DNA of 64,000 nucleotides from Luteimonas yindakuii (GCF_004803715.2 NZ_CP039383.2:1798001-1862000); one strand, 5' to 3'. Counted from the first letter of the stretch, positions 42,401 through 50,640 are shown. Notes: a model not told the origin generated them from the sequence alone. Numbers and translations are program-made.

Positions 42401-42757
42401 GAAGTCGTAGTCCAGGCACAGCGCGCGACCATCAGCGCCGTCGACCGTCCGCAGCGCGCCGCTGACCTGGTTGGAGGTGACCACGCGCCAGGCCGAAGCA
42501 TCCTCGAAATCGTCGAGGACGCGTGGCTGGGCGTGCAGCTGGGGGACGACGAAGACGCTGAGCACGCAGCAGGCCATGCAGTGGGCAAACCGCACGGACG
42601 CGCGCGTGCGCGCCGGCGCGGGCCGCCGGGCCGGGACACGCCGTGAACCCATCCATGGGGGCTCGATGGCGCCATCCATGGCGCCAACGGTCCCGGCCCG
42701 GCAGCCCGCACCGTCGCTGTGACGGTTCACTGCAGTCCGGAAGAGAAAGCTGTACAT
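39452..42757 (-). CDS. large exported discoidin / six-hairpin glycosidase-like enzyme
   Basis: 1101 residues, last gene of the GH144-transporter operon. Order: leader with a late hydrophobic segment (about 58-77, cleavage near LHAQ); a beta-sandwich carbohydrate-binding-like domain (about 80-230); an F5/8 type C (discoidin) domain (about 245-355); a beta-rich region (about 380-640); an (alpha/alpha)6-barrel region (about 650-1000) with SYARSWIRDGAMISEGLLRMG near 672 and NDSHGELIF near 732; and a C-terminal beta domain. The barrel pattern recalls GH15/GH37/GH63-type enzymes, but I cannot place it in a family. ATG 42757 is chosen for its AAGGGG site right at the permease stop; ATG 42652 would give a shorter signal peptide. 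Its substrate is inferred from context as a glucan. Confidence 0.8.
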   Translation of the reverse strand: MYSFLFRTAVNRHSDGAGCRAGTVGAMDGAIEPPWMGSRRVPARRPAPARTRASVRFAHCMACCVLSVFVVPQLHAQPRVLDDFEDASAWRVVTSNQVSGALRTVDGADGRALCLDYDFNGVSGYVGIQRDLPLEYPDNYRFGFQLRGDSPSNDLQFKLIDASGDNVWWVNRPKYDFPTDWTPVRYRKRHIDKAWGPDPERTLRTSARVEFTIYNNAGGKGTVCFDSLTLEALPADDPSPLVATASSPTTPQGAAHAVDGEDVTAWETAPSSQRLLLDPGKPREFGALRLHWLPGRHAKRYTVSISDDGRTWREARTVDVGNGGIDWLWLPESEARHVAIGLLEGPGEGFALAEATLQPVDIGNHPNDFVEAVAADHPRGWFPRGFSGEQAYWTILGLDGGYQQGLIGEDGAIEVAAGGFSIEPFVRVDDALLTWADVETRQSLQDDYLPMPAVDWTHDEASLRVEAFARGTPKQSQLVARYRLRNPGDRTRDYTLALAVRPLQVNPPTQFLNITGGVSPLRALAVSPDSVSVDGRPRVHARQPADAAFASTFDAGMAIEHIAAGALPRTTAVDDPQALASGALVWRMRLAPGESREVDLLVPMDGDMSRPDAWEPQAWRDAVAGEWRSKLDEVGFDVPAAGKALADTLRTSLAHMLISRIGPRLQPGTRSYARSWIRDGAMISEGLLRMGRPEVVKEYVEWYAPYQFDNGMVPCCVDDRGSDPVPENDSHGELIFNIAEYWRYTGDRAFLEAMWPHVQGAFGYMEVLRASERTAANREVNEAFYGMMPASISHEGYSAKPMHSYWDNFWALRGYKDAVEVAEALGRADDAKRMAAARDEFRADLDASLRAAARIHGIDYLPGAAELGDFDATSTTIALAPGGEQGRLPEPLLTNTFERYWQKFVDRRDGREPWKDYTPYEWRNVAAFVRLGWRERANEVREWFFGHRVPQAWNQWGEVVTPTPRTPFFLGDLPHAWVGSDFVRSALDMFAYVREIDDSIVLAAGVPAEWLEEGVALRGMRTPHGRLGYRLQRDGDTLRLDVAADAGLPAGGLVLQWPYPSVPGRTTIDGAPAQWDGNELRVPHAGAKVRVAVPDVGRPPD

Positions 42758-42761
42758 GCAC

Positions 42762-43607
42762 TCACCCCTTGACGCTTCCAAGCAGCAACCCCTGGATGTA
42801 GTAACGCTGCAGCAGCAGGAACAGCAGCAGTACCGGCAGCACGGTGACCACCGCCCCGGCCATCATCATCTCCACTTCCTGCACGTGTTCGCGCGACAGC
42901 GCGGCGATCGCCACCGGCAGCGTGTAGTTGTCCTGGTCGGTCAGCACGATCAACGGCCACATGAAGTCGTTCCACGCCGCCATGAAGGTGAAGATGGCCA
43001 GCGTCACCAGCACGGGTTTCAGCATCGGCAGCACGATCTGGAAGAAGATCCGCAGCTCGCCCGCACCATCGATGCGCGCGGCTTCCAGCAGTTCCTCGGG
43101 GATCGAGCGCGCGTACTGGCGCACCAGGAAGATGCCGAACACCGTTGCCAGTGCCGGGATGATCACCGCGCCGAAGGTATTGACCAGCCCCAGCCCCTTC
43201 ATCATCAGGAACAGCGGCAGCATCGCCACCTGCGCCGGGATCACCAGCGCCGCCAGCAGCACCTGGAACAGCCGGTCGCGGCCGCGGAAGCGCAGCTTGG
43301 CGAAGGCGTAGCCGGCCATGGTGTTGACCAGCAGCGCGCCGAAGGTGATCGCGATCGACACGATCAGGCTGTTGACGAAGTAGCGGCCCATGCCGGCGCG
43401 GGCGAACAGTTCGCGGTAGGCGTCCAGGCTCGGGGCCGCAGGCAGCAATGGTGGCGGGAAGGCGCTGGCCTCGCCCTTCTGCATGAACGACACCGCCACC
43501 ATCCACAGCAGCGGCGCGAGCGCAATCAGTGCCAGCACCAGCAGGCCGGCATTCACCAGCACCGCGTGCAGGCGGCTGTCGCCGACATCGGACGCTGTGC
43601 GGCTCAC
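42762..43607 (-). CDS. carbohydrate ABC permease 2 (MalG/UgpE-like)
   Basis: A 281-residue CUT1 permease with six transmembrane helices. The ATPase-contacting EAA loop reads EELLEAARIDGAGELRIFFQIVLPMLKP. FVNSLIVSIAITFGALLVNTMAGYAFAKL and WNDFMWPLIVL are typical MalG-type segments. The GTG start at 43607 overlaps the stop of the first permease (GTGA), showing translational coupling. The next gene begins a few bases after its stop. No ATPase gene is in the operon. Confidence 0.92.
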   Translation of the reverse strand: MSRTASDVGDSRLHAVLVNAGLLVLALIALAPLLWMVAVSFMQKGEASAFPPPLLPAAPSLDAYRELFARAGMGRYFVNSLIVSIAITFGALLVNTMAGYAFAKLRFRGRDRLFQVLLAALVIPAQVAMLPLFLMMKGLGLVNTFGAVIIPALATVFGIFLVRQYARSIPEELLEAARIDGAGELRIFFQIVLPMLKPVLVTLAIFTFMAAWNDFMWPLIVLTDQDNYTLPVAIAALSREHVQEVEMMMAGAVVTVLPVLLLFLLLQRYYIQGLLLGSVKG

Positions 43608-44617
43608 AGCACGCCCTTGCGGCGGCCGATGCGCAGCAGCACCGTGGTCACCGCGAGGATGATCAGGAACAGCAGGAACGCCACCGCCGACGCGCGGCCG
43701 AGGTTCCACCACATGAAGCCTTCCTCGTACATGAAGTACAGCACGCTGACCGTGCTCTGCAGAGGGTCGCCACGGGTCATCACATAGGGCTCGGCGAACA
43801 GCTGGAAGTAGCCGGATACGGTGATCACCCCGACCACCAGCAGCACCGGGCCGAGCATCGGCAGGGTGATGTGCAGGAACTGCTGCCAGCGCGAGGCACC
43901 GTCGATGCGCGCGGCCTCGTAGAGGTCCTGAGGGATCGCCTGCAGGCCCGCCAGCAGGATCACCATGTTGTAGCCGAAGTTCTTCCACACCGCGAACAGG
44001 ATGATCGTCGGCATCGCCCAGCGCGGGTCACCCAGCCAGTCCACCGGCGCGATGCCCACGTGCGCGAGCGCCCAGTTCACCAGGCCGTAGCTGGCGTGGA
44101 ACAGGTAACGCCAGATCACCGCCACCGCCACCAGCGTGGTCACCACCGGCGCGAACAGCGCGGTGCGGAACAGCGGCTTGAAGCGCGCGACCTTGGCGTC
44201 CAGCAGCATCGCCGCGCCCAGCGACACCAGGATCGACAGTGGCACGCCGACGACGACGAAGTACGTGGTGTTGCCCAGCGCCTTCCAGAACAGTGGCGTG
44301 CGCAGCAACTCGAGGTAGTTGTCGAATGCGACGAAGCGCAGGTTGTCGGGATCGGCCAGCGCGTAGAGGTCGAAGTCGGTCAGGCTCAGCAGCAGCGCGG
44401 AGGCCACCGGCAGCACGAAGAACAGGCCGATCACCAGCAGCGCCGGTCCTGCGAACAGCCAGCCGGCAAGCCCGGGCAACCGCAGTCCCCTGCCCTTACG
44501 CCCGCCATTCCCGCGCAGGCGGGGATCCATGGACCCTGCTTCTTCCGCGGCAATGCGTCCATGGACTCCCGCCTTCCCGGGAGTGACGGCATCGGTTGCG
44601 GGGCGCCCGCGATTCAT
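43604..44617 (-). CDS. carbohydrate ABC permease 1 (MalF/UgpA-like) with repeat-derived N-terminal extension
   Basis: A 337-residue CUT1 permease: six helices and an EAA loop DLYEAARIDGASRWQQFLHITLPMLGP. The ATG at 44617 overlaps the stop of the binding-protein gene (ATGA), so this start is strongly implied. However, residues about 10-38 (containing GKAGVHGR and MDPRLRGNGG) are not permease sequence; they are the translation of a REP-like inverted repeat at 44502-44589, inserted in frame. The first hydrophobic helix begins after it (LAGWLFAGPALLVIG). The extension is expected to be a disordered cytoplasmic tail. Confidence 0.92.
   Translation of the reverse strand: MNRGRPATDAVTPGKAGVHGRIAAEEAGSMDPRLRGNGGRKGRGLRLPGLAGWLFAGPALLVIGLFFVLPVASALLLSLTDFDLYALADPDNLRFVAFDNYLELLRTPLFWKALGNTTYFVVVGVPLSILVSLGAAMLLDAKVARFKPLFRTALFAPVVTTLVAVAVIWRYLFHASYGLVNWALAHVGIAPVDWLGDPRWAMPTIILFAVWKNFGYNMVILLAGLQAIPQDLYEAARIDGASRWQQFLHITLPMLGPVLLVVGVITVSGYFQLFAEPYVMTRGDPLQSTVSVLYFMYEEGFMWWNLGRASAVAFLLFLIILAVTTVLLRIGRRKGVL
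44502..44589. repeat. REP-like dispersed inverted repeat inside a coding sequence
   Basis: Two 31-base arms (44502-44532 and 44559-44589) are inverted copies with 25 of 31 matches, separated by 26 bases. The core words CCCGCG, GGCGGGGATCCATGG and CCATGGACTCCCGCC resemble the extragenic palindromes common in Xanthomonadaceae genomes, usually found between genes. Here the element lies in frame in the 5' part of the permease gene, with no stop codon. Confidence 0.8.
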
Positions 44618-45954
44618 TCCGCCACTTCCCTGGCTTCCGCAGGTTCGCGCTCGCGCACCCAGCGCCGCTTGGCGAGGAGGTCGTCCACGCGCGCATCGAG
44701 CTGCACGACCGCGGCGTCCTGCGCCAGCCCGCCGCGCACCACGCGCTCGCTCATCAGTCGCATTTCCTGGGCGATGCGTTCCCACTCCAGCACCTGCGGC
44801 GTGGGCTTCACCCGTTCGAGCTGGTCGCGGAAGGCCTGCGCATGCGGGTCCGCCTGCAGTTGCGGCAGTTCCCAGGTGCTGCGCCGCGGCGGCAGGTTGC
44901 CGATCATCGCGTGGAAGCGCTGCTGGATGTCCGGTCGCGACAGGAATTCGACCAGCTTCCAGCTCGCGTCCTGCACCCCGGAGCCGCGGAACAGCACCAG
45001 GCTGGTGCCGCCCGCGATGCCGGCGCCAGGGCCGTCGGGCCCGGGTAGCGGCGCGGTCCCCCAGCTCTCCTGCAGGTCTGCGGGCAGACGGTTGCGGAAC
45101 TCGCGGATGTTCCACGGACCCGAGATGTAGAAGCTGAAGAAACCGCGCCCGAACTCGTCCCAGACGTTGGAAATCTGCGACTCCGACATCGGCGGCGCCC
45201 AGCCGTTGTCGAACAGGCCTGTGTAGAACGCCAGCGCGCGACGGAAGCCGGGACTGGAGAAGTTGCCACGGGTGCCGCCGTCGCGCAGCAGCGGATCATC
45301 CTGCTGCAGCGCGAATGACAGCAGCTGCTCGAACTCGTTGAGCGGCACCATGATCGCGTAGCGATCGGGACCGACATGGGCCTTGATGTCCGCCATCGCC
45401 CGCGCCCAGTCGCGCCAGTTGTCCGGCGGTGCATCCCAGCCGGCCGCGGCGAGGATGTCGCGGCGGTAGAACAGCAGCCGCGTGTCCACGTACCACGGCA
45501 CGCCCAGCAGCTGTCCGTCGATGACATTGGTTGCCCAGATGCCGGGGAAGTAGTCGTCGGCATCGATGACATCCGACCCCGCGACGCGTGCATCCAGCGA
45601 CTCGAGCGCACCGAGGGTGGCGAATTCCGGCACCCAGGTGTTGCCCAGCTGGCAGAGGTCCGGAAGCGCGTCGGCGGCATACGCGGTCAGCAGCTTCTCG
45701 TGCGCCGAGGTCCAGGGGATCTGCTGGATGCGCACGCGGATGCCGGGATTGTCACGCTCGAATTCGCGCACCAGTTCGCCGACCACCTCCGCTTCGCGGC
45801 CCATCGCCCAGAAGCGGATGACGGTGTCATCGCCGCGCGGCTGGCAGCCGGCCAGCAGAACGAACAGACCCAGCAGCATCGCGGTACAGCCGGCGCGCGC
45901 GCGCCCGGACCGTGCCGGTCCCCACGCATGCACCAGGACCATGTGCCGCCGCAT
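44614..45954 (-). CDS. extracellular sugar-binding lipoprotein of an ABC importer
   Basis: A 446-residue family 1 (CUT1) solute-binding protein with a signal peptide ending in lipobox LLAGC (Cys37), hence anchored in the periplasm. The body shows the usual binding-protein segments: VIRFWAMGREAEVV, FERDNPGIRVRIQQIPWTSAHEKLLTAYA, DLCQLGNTWVPEF, VPWYVDTRLLFYRRD and ISGPWNIREF. It begins six bases after the GH144 stop and overlaps the first permease gene. The ligand is not directly readable; a beta-1,2-gluco-oligosaccharide is inferred from the adjacent GH144 enzyme. The start lacks a good ribosome site, so it is probably coupled to the gene before it. Confidence 0.92.
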   Translation of the reverse strand: MRRHMVLVHAWGPARSGRARAGCTAMLLGLFVLLAGCQPRGDDTVIRFWAMGREAEVVGELVREFERDNPGIRVRIQQIPWTSAHEKLLTAYAADALPDLCQLGNTWVPEFATLGALESLDARVAGSDVIDADDYFPGIWATNVIDGQLLGVPWYVDTRLLFYRRDILAAAGWDAPPDNWRDWARAMADIKAHVGPDRYAIMVPLNEFEQLLSFALQQDDPLLRDGGTRGNFSSPGFRRALAFYTGLFDNGWAPPMSESQISNVWDEFGRGFFSFYISGPWNIREFRNRLPADLQESWGTAPLPGPDGPGAGIAGGTSLVLFRGSGVQDASWKLVEFLSRPDIQQRFHAMIGNLPPRRSTWELPQLQADPHAQAFRDQLERVKPTPQVLEWERIAQEMRLMSERVVRGGLAQDAAVVQLDARVDDLLAKRRWVREREPAEAREVAE

Positions 45955-45960
45955 GCGGTG

Positions 45961-47586
45961 TTACTGCGCCGGCGCGGTACGCACGGGCGTGGCCGCAGCG
46001 GTCGTCCCGCCCTGGGCGGCAGGAACCTCCACCGCCTCCGCAGCGTCGTCCCCGATGGCGCCTTCCTGCCCCGCGAACTCGTCCAGCCAGCCCCCGGTAA
46101 AGCCGGCGCGTTTCAGGCCCTCCTGGATATACGGGCTCTTCCTCATCAGATTCCACACGAAGCCGTTGCGGTAGTTGGCGATCATCGCAAGGATCGGCCC
46201 CTGGTCGATGCCGATGTAGTCGCTGGCCACCCAGCCCAGCCCGGGCACGATGCGGCCGGTCTTGAGCGGTACGTCGTACTGGAAGCTCGCATTGAAGGAA
46301 TCCAGAAAGCCGTAGCTGGAGTACAGGTGCTCGCCGAAGCGGCGGTGCAGTTCCTCGGTGGCGGGAATCACGATCTCCGGCGCGAACGCGATCGAAGCCA
46401 CCGCCGCGGTCGGCGCGATGGTGCCGTCGTCGAACGCCACCGCAAGGCCCGCACCGCGTGCGCTGTAATGGCGGAACTCGCGCACCTGGCCCTGGTATTC
46501 CTGGTCGGTGCGCTGCGCGCCATCGCTCGCGGTCAGGCCCCACACGTTCTCGCCGTACTCGCGCCAGCCCATCGGGTTCTCGATCGCGTACTGGCGTTGC
46601 GCATAGGTGGCGCGACGGCTGTTCTCGAAGTAGTCGATCCCGCGGCCGCGCATGTACTCGTCGCGGATGCCGCGGAAATCCACCCAGGTGTGGGTGTACT
46701 GGTGGCCGAAATGTGGGGCGAAGCTCAGGTACTCCTGGCCCATGAAGGTGCCCCAGACCTCGGTGTCGTAGGTGCTGGTCCACGCCTGCCAGGCCTCGGG
46801 CCCGACCGGGTGGGTCGGCGAGCCCAGCGCGAGGATGTAGACCAGCATCGCCTCGTCGTAGCCGGTCCAGTCGTGCTCGATGAAACCGGTCTCCGGGTAC
46901 CAGCCCATCGAGATCAACGGCGGGCGCACCTGCAGCCAGGTCCACTCGACGTTGCGATAGAGCTCGTCGGCGATGTCGCGGATCTCCTGCTCGCGCGGCT
47001 CGTCGCGGTCGTAGTACTGCTGCGCGAACAGCACCCCCATCATCAGCAGGCCGGTATCCACGCTCGACAGCTCGACCCACGGCTCGTAGCGGTGGCCGTT
47101 CTGCATGTCGATGAAGTGGTAGTAGAACCCCTTGTGGCCGATCGTCCCGGTTTCTTGCGGGCCCTGTTTCGCATCGCGGAAGAAACGCAGCGTGGTGAGC
47201 GTGCGGTCCACCGCCTGGGTGCGGCTGACCCAGCCATTCTCGATGCCGATCGGATACGCCGTCAGCGCGAAGCCCACCGAGGCGATGCTGGAGAACGGCC
47301 GTGACGGGTAGCGGTCCGGGGTGAGCCCGTTGACCTCGTTGGTGGTGTCCCAGAAGAACTGGAAGGTGCGCTTCTCGATGTCGCGGAACAGCGGCGGCAG
47401 CTCGGGCGGACCGGCCGGCTTGACGGGTTCGGGCTCTTCCACCACAGCCTCCGGGATGGGTCCGGGCCGAGGCGGCTCGACCTCCGGCCCTTCCCGCTTG
47501 CAGCCGGCAAGCAGGGCCGCCAGCAGCAACATGGGCAGCAGGAGCGTCGGCAGCAGGGATGGGGCACGGAACCGGCCTGTTCGCAT
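45961..47586 (-). CDS. GH144-family glucanase lipoprotein (endo-beta-1,2-glucanase-like)
   Basis: A 541-residue exported protein with lipobox LLAGC, then a Pro/Glu-rich spacer and an (alpha/alpha)6 'glucoamylase family' domain (about residues 65-500). Segments such as RTFQFFWDTTNEVNGLTPDR, SIASVGFALTAYPIG, GFYYHFIDMQNG, SVDTGLLMMG, YDEAMLVYILALGSPTHP and IGIDQGPILAMIANYRNG are characteristic of GH144, whose studied members cut beta-1,2-glucan to sophorose and short oligomers. It is the first gene of the operon and is preceded by a LacI-type palindrome at 47601-47616. The low-complexity C-terminal tail (Ala/Thr/Pro) has no assigned role. Confidence 0.87.
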   Translation of the reverse strand: MRTGRFRAPSLLPTLLLPMLLLAALLAGCKREGPEVEPPRPGPIPEAVVEEPEPVKPAGPPELPPLFRDIEKRTFQFFWDTTNEVNGLTPDRYPSRPFSSIASVGFALTAYPIGIENGWVSRTQAVDRTLTTLRFFRDAKQGPQETGTIGHKGFYYHFIDMQNGHRYEPWVELSSVDTGLLMMGVLFAQQYYDRDEPREQEIRDIADELYRNVEWTWLQVRPPLISMGWYPETGFIEHDWTGYDEAMLVYILALGSPTHPVGPEAWQAWTSTYDTEVWGTFMGQEYLSFAPHFGHQYTHTWVDFRGIRDEYMRGRGIDYFENSRRATYAQRQYAIENPMGWREYGENVWGLTASDGAQRTDQEYQGQVREFRHYSARGAGLAVAFDDGTIAPTAAVASIAFAPEIVIPATEELHRRFGEHLYSSYGFLDSFNASFQYDVPLKTGRIVPGLGWVASDYIGIDQGPILAMIANYRNGFVWNLMRKSPYIQEGLKRAGFTGGWLDEFAGQEGAIGDDAAEAVEVPAAQGGTTAAATPVRTAPAQ

Positions 47587-47600
47587 CTCGGATGTCGCCT

Positions 47601-47616
47601 CTGTAACCGTTTACAG
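47601..47616. promoter_or_regulatory. LacI-family operator of the GH144-transporter operon
   Basis: CTGTAACCGTTTACAG, a 16-base inverted repeat around central CG, 15 bases before the GH144 start codon. It shares the form TGTAANCGNTTRCA with the sites at 32627 and 51759. A repressor here would sit over the leader or ribosome-site region of the transcript. Confidence 0.78.
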
Positions 47617-47630
47617 ACCCAAGTATAAGA

Positions 47631-47657
47631 GAGGCCGCCCGCGGAACGGGCGGCCTC
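47631..47657 (-). terminator. terminator of the TonB receptor gene
   Basis: An 11-bp perfect stem (GAGGCCGCCCG / CGGGCGGCCTC) with a 5-base loop, followed on the minus strand by TCTTATACTT. It starts seven bases beyond the TonB receptor stop and separates that gene from the GH144 operon, which therefore needs its own promoter. Confidence 0.8.
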
Positions 47658-47664
47658 CCGGCTG

Positions 47665-50640
47665 TTACCAGTCGACGCCGAACGAAAGCTTGAAATAGCG
47701 CGTCGGCCCGCGGATCGCCAGGCCCGTCTGCTCGCCGGCGAAACTGTAGTCCTGCCAGTTGTCCCAGTTGAACACGTTGAACACGTCGCCGCGGATGCGG
47801 AAGCTCAGGTCGGTGCCGGTGTTCCAGACTTTCTGCAGCGCCAGGTCGAGCTGCTTGTACTCGATCGTGCGCTCGCCGTAGTAGCTGTCGAAATAGCCGC
47901 TGAGCGGGCCGGTGAACACGGTCACGTCGCGCGCGACCGGGCTCTCCAGCGTGAGCTTGCTCGACAGCGTCATCCCGCCCCAGAGATCCGCAACACCGGT
48001 GGCAACGATGCGATGGCGGGGAATGCCGACCGAGTCGATGAACGGCGCACCATTGAGATTGGGCAGGTCGAACAGGTAGTGCTCGTCGGCCTGCGCCGCG
48101 TTGCCGCGGTTCTCCTCGGCGTCGCTGTAGGTATAGGCGAACGTCATGCCCCAGCCGGATTCCTCGGTGTAGGACTTGTCCACCGACAGCAGCACGGAAT
48201 TGAGCCGCGTCTCGATGCCGTTGTCGGCGATGATCAGCGTGCCGTAGCCGGGGATGCGGAAATCCCAGGGGGCGTTGCCGAAGTCGGCGCCCGGCGGGAA
48301 GAAGCTGCCGTCGGGGCGGCGGTTGCCGAGGGTGAACAGGATCCCGTCGTAGCTGCGCACATGCGACAGCGTCACCGAGGTCATCCATTCCTGTCCGCCC
48401 AGCGTCAACGCGTTGCGCATGCCCAGGCTGAACTGGTCGGAGTACGGCACCTCGAGGTCGTTGTTCATCAGGTTGACCTCGGCACCCAGGTTCGGGTTCG
48501 CCGCGACCAGCGCATAGAGGTTGTTGATGTCGCGGTAGGCTGGATCCCACGGGATGCAGGTGGCGCTGGGCGTGCAGTTGGCCCCGGGCACGCCGAAGAA
48601 GTCGAAGGAGTAGGTCGGGAACGTGCTCTTCGACTGCTCGAGCGCGATGTAGTCGAACAGGTTGCGGTCGTAGGCACGGCCTGCACCGCCGAAGATCACA
48701 TGGCGTTCGTCGGCATTGAGGTCGTAGGAGAAGCCCAGTCGCGGCTGCCATGCACCCTTGAACGCGCTGCGGTTGTTGCCGCTGCTGATGTAGTCCTCGA
48801 TGTCGTAGTCGGCGTTGTCGAGGTTGCTCCAGGTCCGCAGCGCATTGGCCAGCCCGGCCGGAGTGACGTAGTTCTCGTAGCCTTCGGTCTTCTCGTAGTC
48901 CCAGCGCAGGCCCAGGTTGAGGGTGAGGCGCTCGTTGACCTCCCAGTCGTCCTGGATGTAGATGCCGAACTGCTTGTTGGGCGAGTTGATGGTGCGATCG
49001 CCGATGCCCGGCAGTGGCGCGCCGAAGTTCACGCGGTTGGGGACGAACGCGGCCAGGGTGGTGTTGCCGGCGCCGAGGTTGGCCAGGTAGTCGATGTCGA
49101 ACTGCTGGTTGTACGGCTGCTGCTCGAGGGAGTCGAGTTCGACGTCCTTGTACTTGATGCCCATCTTCAGGGTGTGGCCTTCCCAACCGAAGAAGGTCAG
49201 GTCGTTCTGGAACGACCACCCCTCCTGCCCCTTGTTCTGGAAGTCCGGACCGCCGCCGTAGTTCAGCAGCGTGCCGCGGCCGATGGCCTCGGGCAGGTGC
49301 AGGCGGTAGCCCGGTCCGATAGTGATGGCGCGCGGGTTCCAGTACGCGTCCTCGTAGGTGACGTGCGCATCGTTGAGCCAGTTCTCGGTACTGAACTGGT
49401 GGCGCAGGTCCACGCGCGTTTCCTCGTTGTTCTTCGCGCTGCCGAACGACGGCGTGTTGGGGCCGTCGCCGATGCCGGTGATCTCGGTCTCGTCACGACG
49501 CTTGGCGGTGAGTTCCAGCAGCTGCTGGTCGTTGACCTGCCAGCTCAGCTTGCCGAAGTACAGGTCGCTGTCGAACGGACGGTTGGTGGTGCCCAGCAGG
49601 TTCTGCACCTCCGGCACCAGCGGCACCGGGACGTTGGTGATCGTGCCCAGGCGGACTTCGCGCGGATCGACGATCTCCTTCGCCTCGTAGGTCAGGAAGA
49701 AGTGCAGGCGATCACGCAGGATGGGGCCACCAAGTGCCACGCCGTACTGCTCCGAGCGCGACGGAATCTTCTCACCGCGTTCCAGCTCGGACGGCGTGGA
49801 CGCGCGCCATGCGTCACTGGTGCGGTCCCAGAAGAAGTTGCCTTCGAACTCGTTGGTGCCCGAGCGGGTCACCGCGGTCACCGCCGCGCTGCTGATCTGG
49901 TCGTACTCGGCCTTGTAGTTCGAAGTGATGACCTTGTACTCGCCGATGGCGAGCTGCGGGAACGGGTTGCCGCGGGTCGAATCCTGGCTGCTCACGCCCC
50001 CCTTGGTGACGTAGTTCTTCTGGCCGACGCCATCGATGTAGACGTTGACGCCGTTCGCCGACTGCGCGCCGCTGCGCAGCTGGGTCGAGCCGTCGGCGCG
50101 CTCGACGAAGGTCATGCCGGGAACGGTGTCGGCGAAGGCGAGGAAGTTGCGCGACCCCTGCGGCAGCATCTCGATCTGGCGTGGAGTGACATAGGTCGCG
50201 ACCTCCGACGTGCGCGTCTCGGCCATCCGGGTGCCGGTGACCACCACGGTGTCCATGTCGGTGGCCTGCTGCGGCCCGGTTTCGGCGACGCCGCCGACGC
50301 CGAGGTTCAAGGTCGCGGTCTGGCCGACCTGCAGGGTCACCGTCTGCGACGTGGTCTGGCCGTTGGCGGTGACGTCCACGCGGTACACGCCGGGCGGCAG
50401 GCCGGCGAGGTTGTAGTTGCCGCCGGCGCCCGCCTGCACGCTGCGGGTCAGGCCCGTCGCGGTGTTGGTGGCGGTGACGCGGGCCTGCGCAGCGGGTGCG
50501 GAATCGACCGACACCTGGCCACGCAGGGTAGCCCCGGTGGATTGGGCCAGGACGGCCGGGGCCGCGATCATCAGAACGCCGCCAAGGGCGCAGCTGAGCA
50601 GGGTGCGTTGCAGGCGGGGCGAAGCGTGGCGCTTCTTCAT
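47665..50640 (-). CDS. TonB-dependent outer-membrane receptor with carboxypeptidase-regulatory-like N domain
   Basis: 991 residues: signal peptide (cleavage near VLAQ), an N-terminal carboxypeptidase-regulatory-like beta domain (about 35-105), a TonB-box region with DTVVVTGTR near 133, a plug domain, and a large beta-barrel ending in an aromatic residue (FGVDW). This oar-like class of receptor is frequent in Xanthomonadaceae sugar and peptide uptake loci. Position between a LacI regulator and a glucanase-ABC operon suggests import of oligosaccharides across the outer membrane. The start is ATG 50640 with GAGGAA upstream. The leader carries TGAAACGTTCA, an operator-like palindrome. Confidence 0.9.
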   Translation of the reverse strand: MKKRHASPRLQRTLLSCALGGVLMIAAPAVLAQSTGATLRGQVSVDSAPAAQARVTATNTATGLTRSVQAGAGGNYNLAGLPPGVYRVDVTANGQTTSQTVTLQVGQTATLNLGVGGVAETGPQQATDMDTVVVTGTRMAETRTSEVATYVTPRQIEMLPQGSRNFLAFADTVPGMTFVERADGSTQLRSGAQSANGVNVYIDGVGQKNYVTKGGVSSQDSTRGNPFPQLAIGEYKVITSNYKAEYDQISSAAVTAVTRSGTNEFEGNFFWDRTSDAWRASTPSELERGEKIPSRSEQYGVALGGPILRDRLHFFLTYEAKEIVDPREVRLGTITNVPVPLVPEVQNLLGTTNRPFDSDLYFGKLSWQVNDQQLLELTAKRRDETEITGIGDGPNTPSFGSAKNNEETRVDLRHQFSTENWLNDAHVTYEDAYWNPRAITIGPGYRLHLPEAIGRGTLLNYGGGPDFQNKGQEGWSFQNDLTFFGWEGHTLKMGIKYKDVELDSLEQQPYNQQFDIDYLANLGAGNTTLAAFVPNRVNFGAPLPGIGDRTINSPNKQFGIYIQDDWEVNERLTLNLGLRWDYEKTEGYENYVTPAGLANALRTWSNLDNADYDIEDYISSGNNRSAFKGAWQPRLGFSYDLNADERHVIFGGAGRAYDRNLFDYIALEQSKSTFPTYSFDFFGVPGANCTPSATCIPWDPAYRDINNLYALVAANPNLGAEVNLMNNDLEVPYSDQFSLGMRNALTLGGQEWMTSVTLSHVRSYDGILFTLGNRRPDGSFFPPGADFGNAPWDFRIPGYGTLIIADNGIETRLNSVLLSVDKSYTEESGWGMTFAYTYSDAEENRGNAAQADEHYLFDLPNLNGAPFIDSVGIPRHRIVATGVADLWGGMTLSSKLTLESPVARDVTVFTGPLSGYFDSYYGERTIEYKQLDLALQKVWNTGTDLSFRIRGDVFNVFNWDNWQDYSFAGEQTGLAIRGPTRYFKLSFGVDW

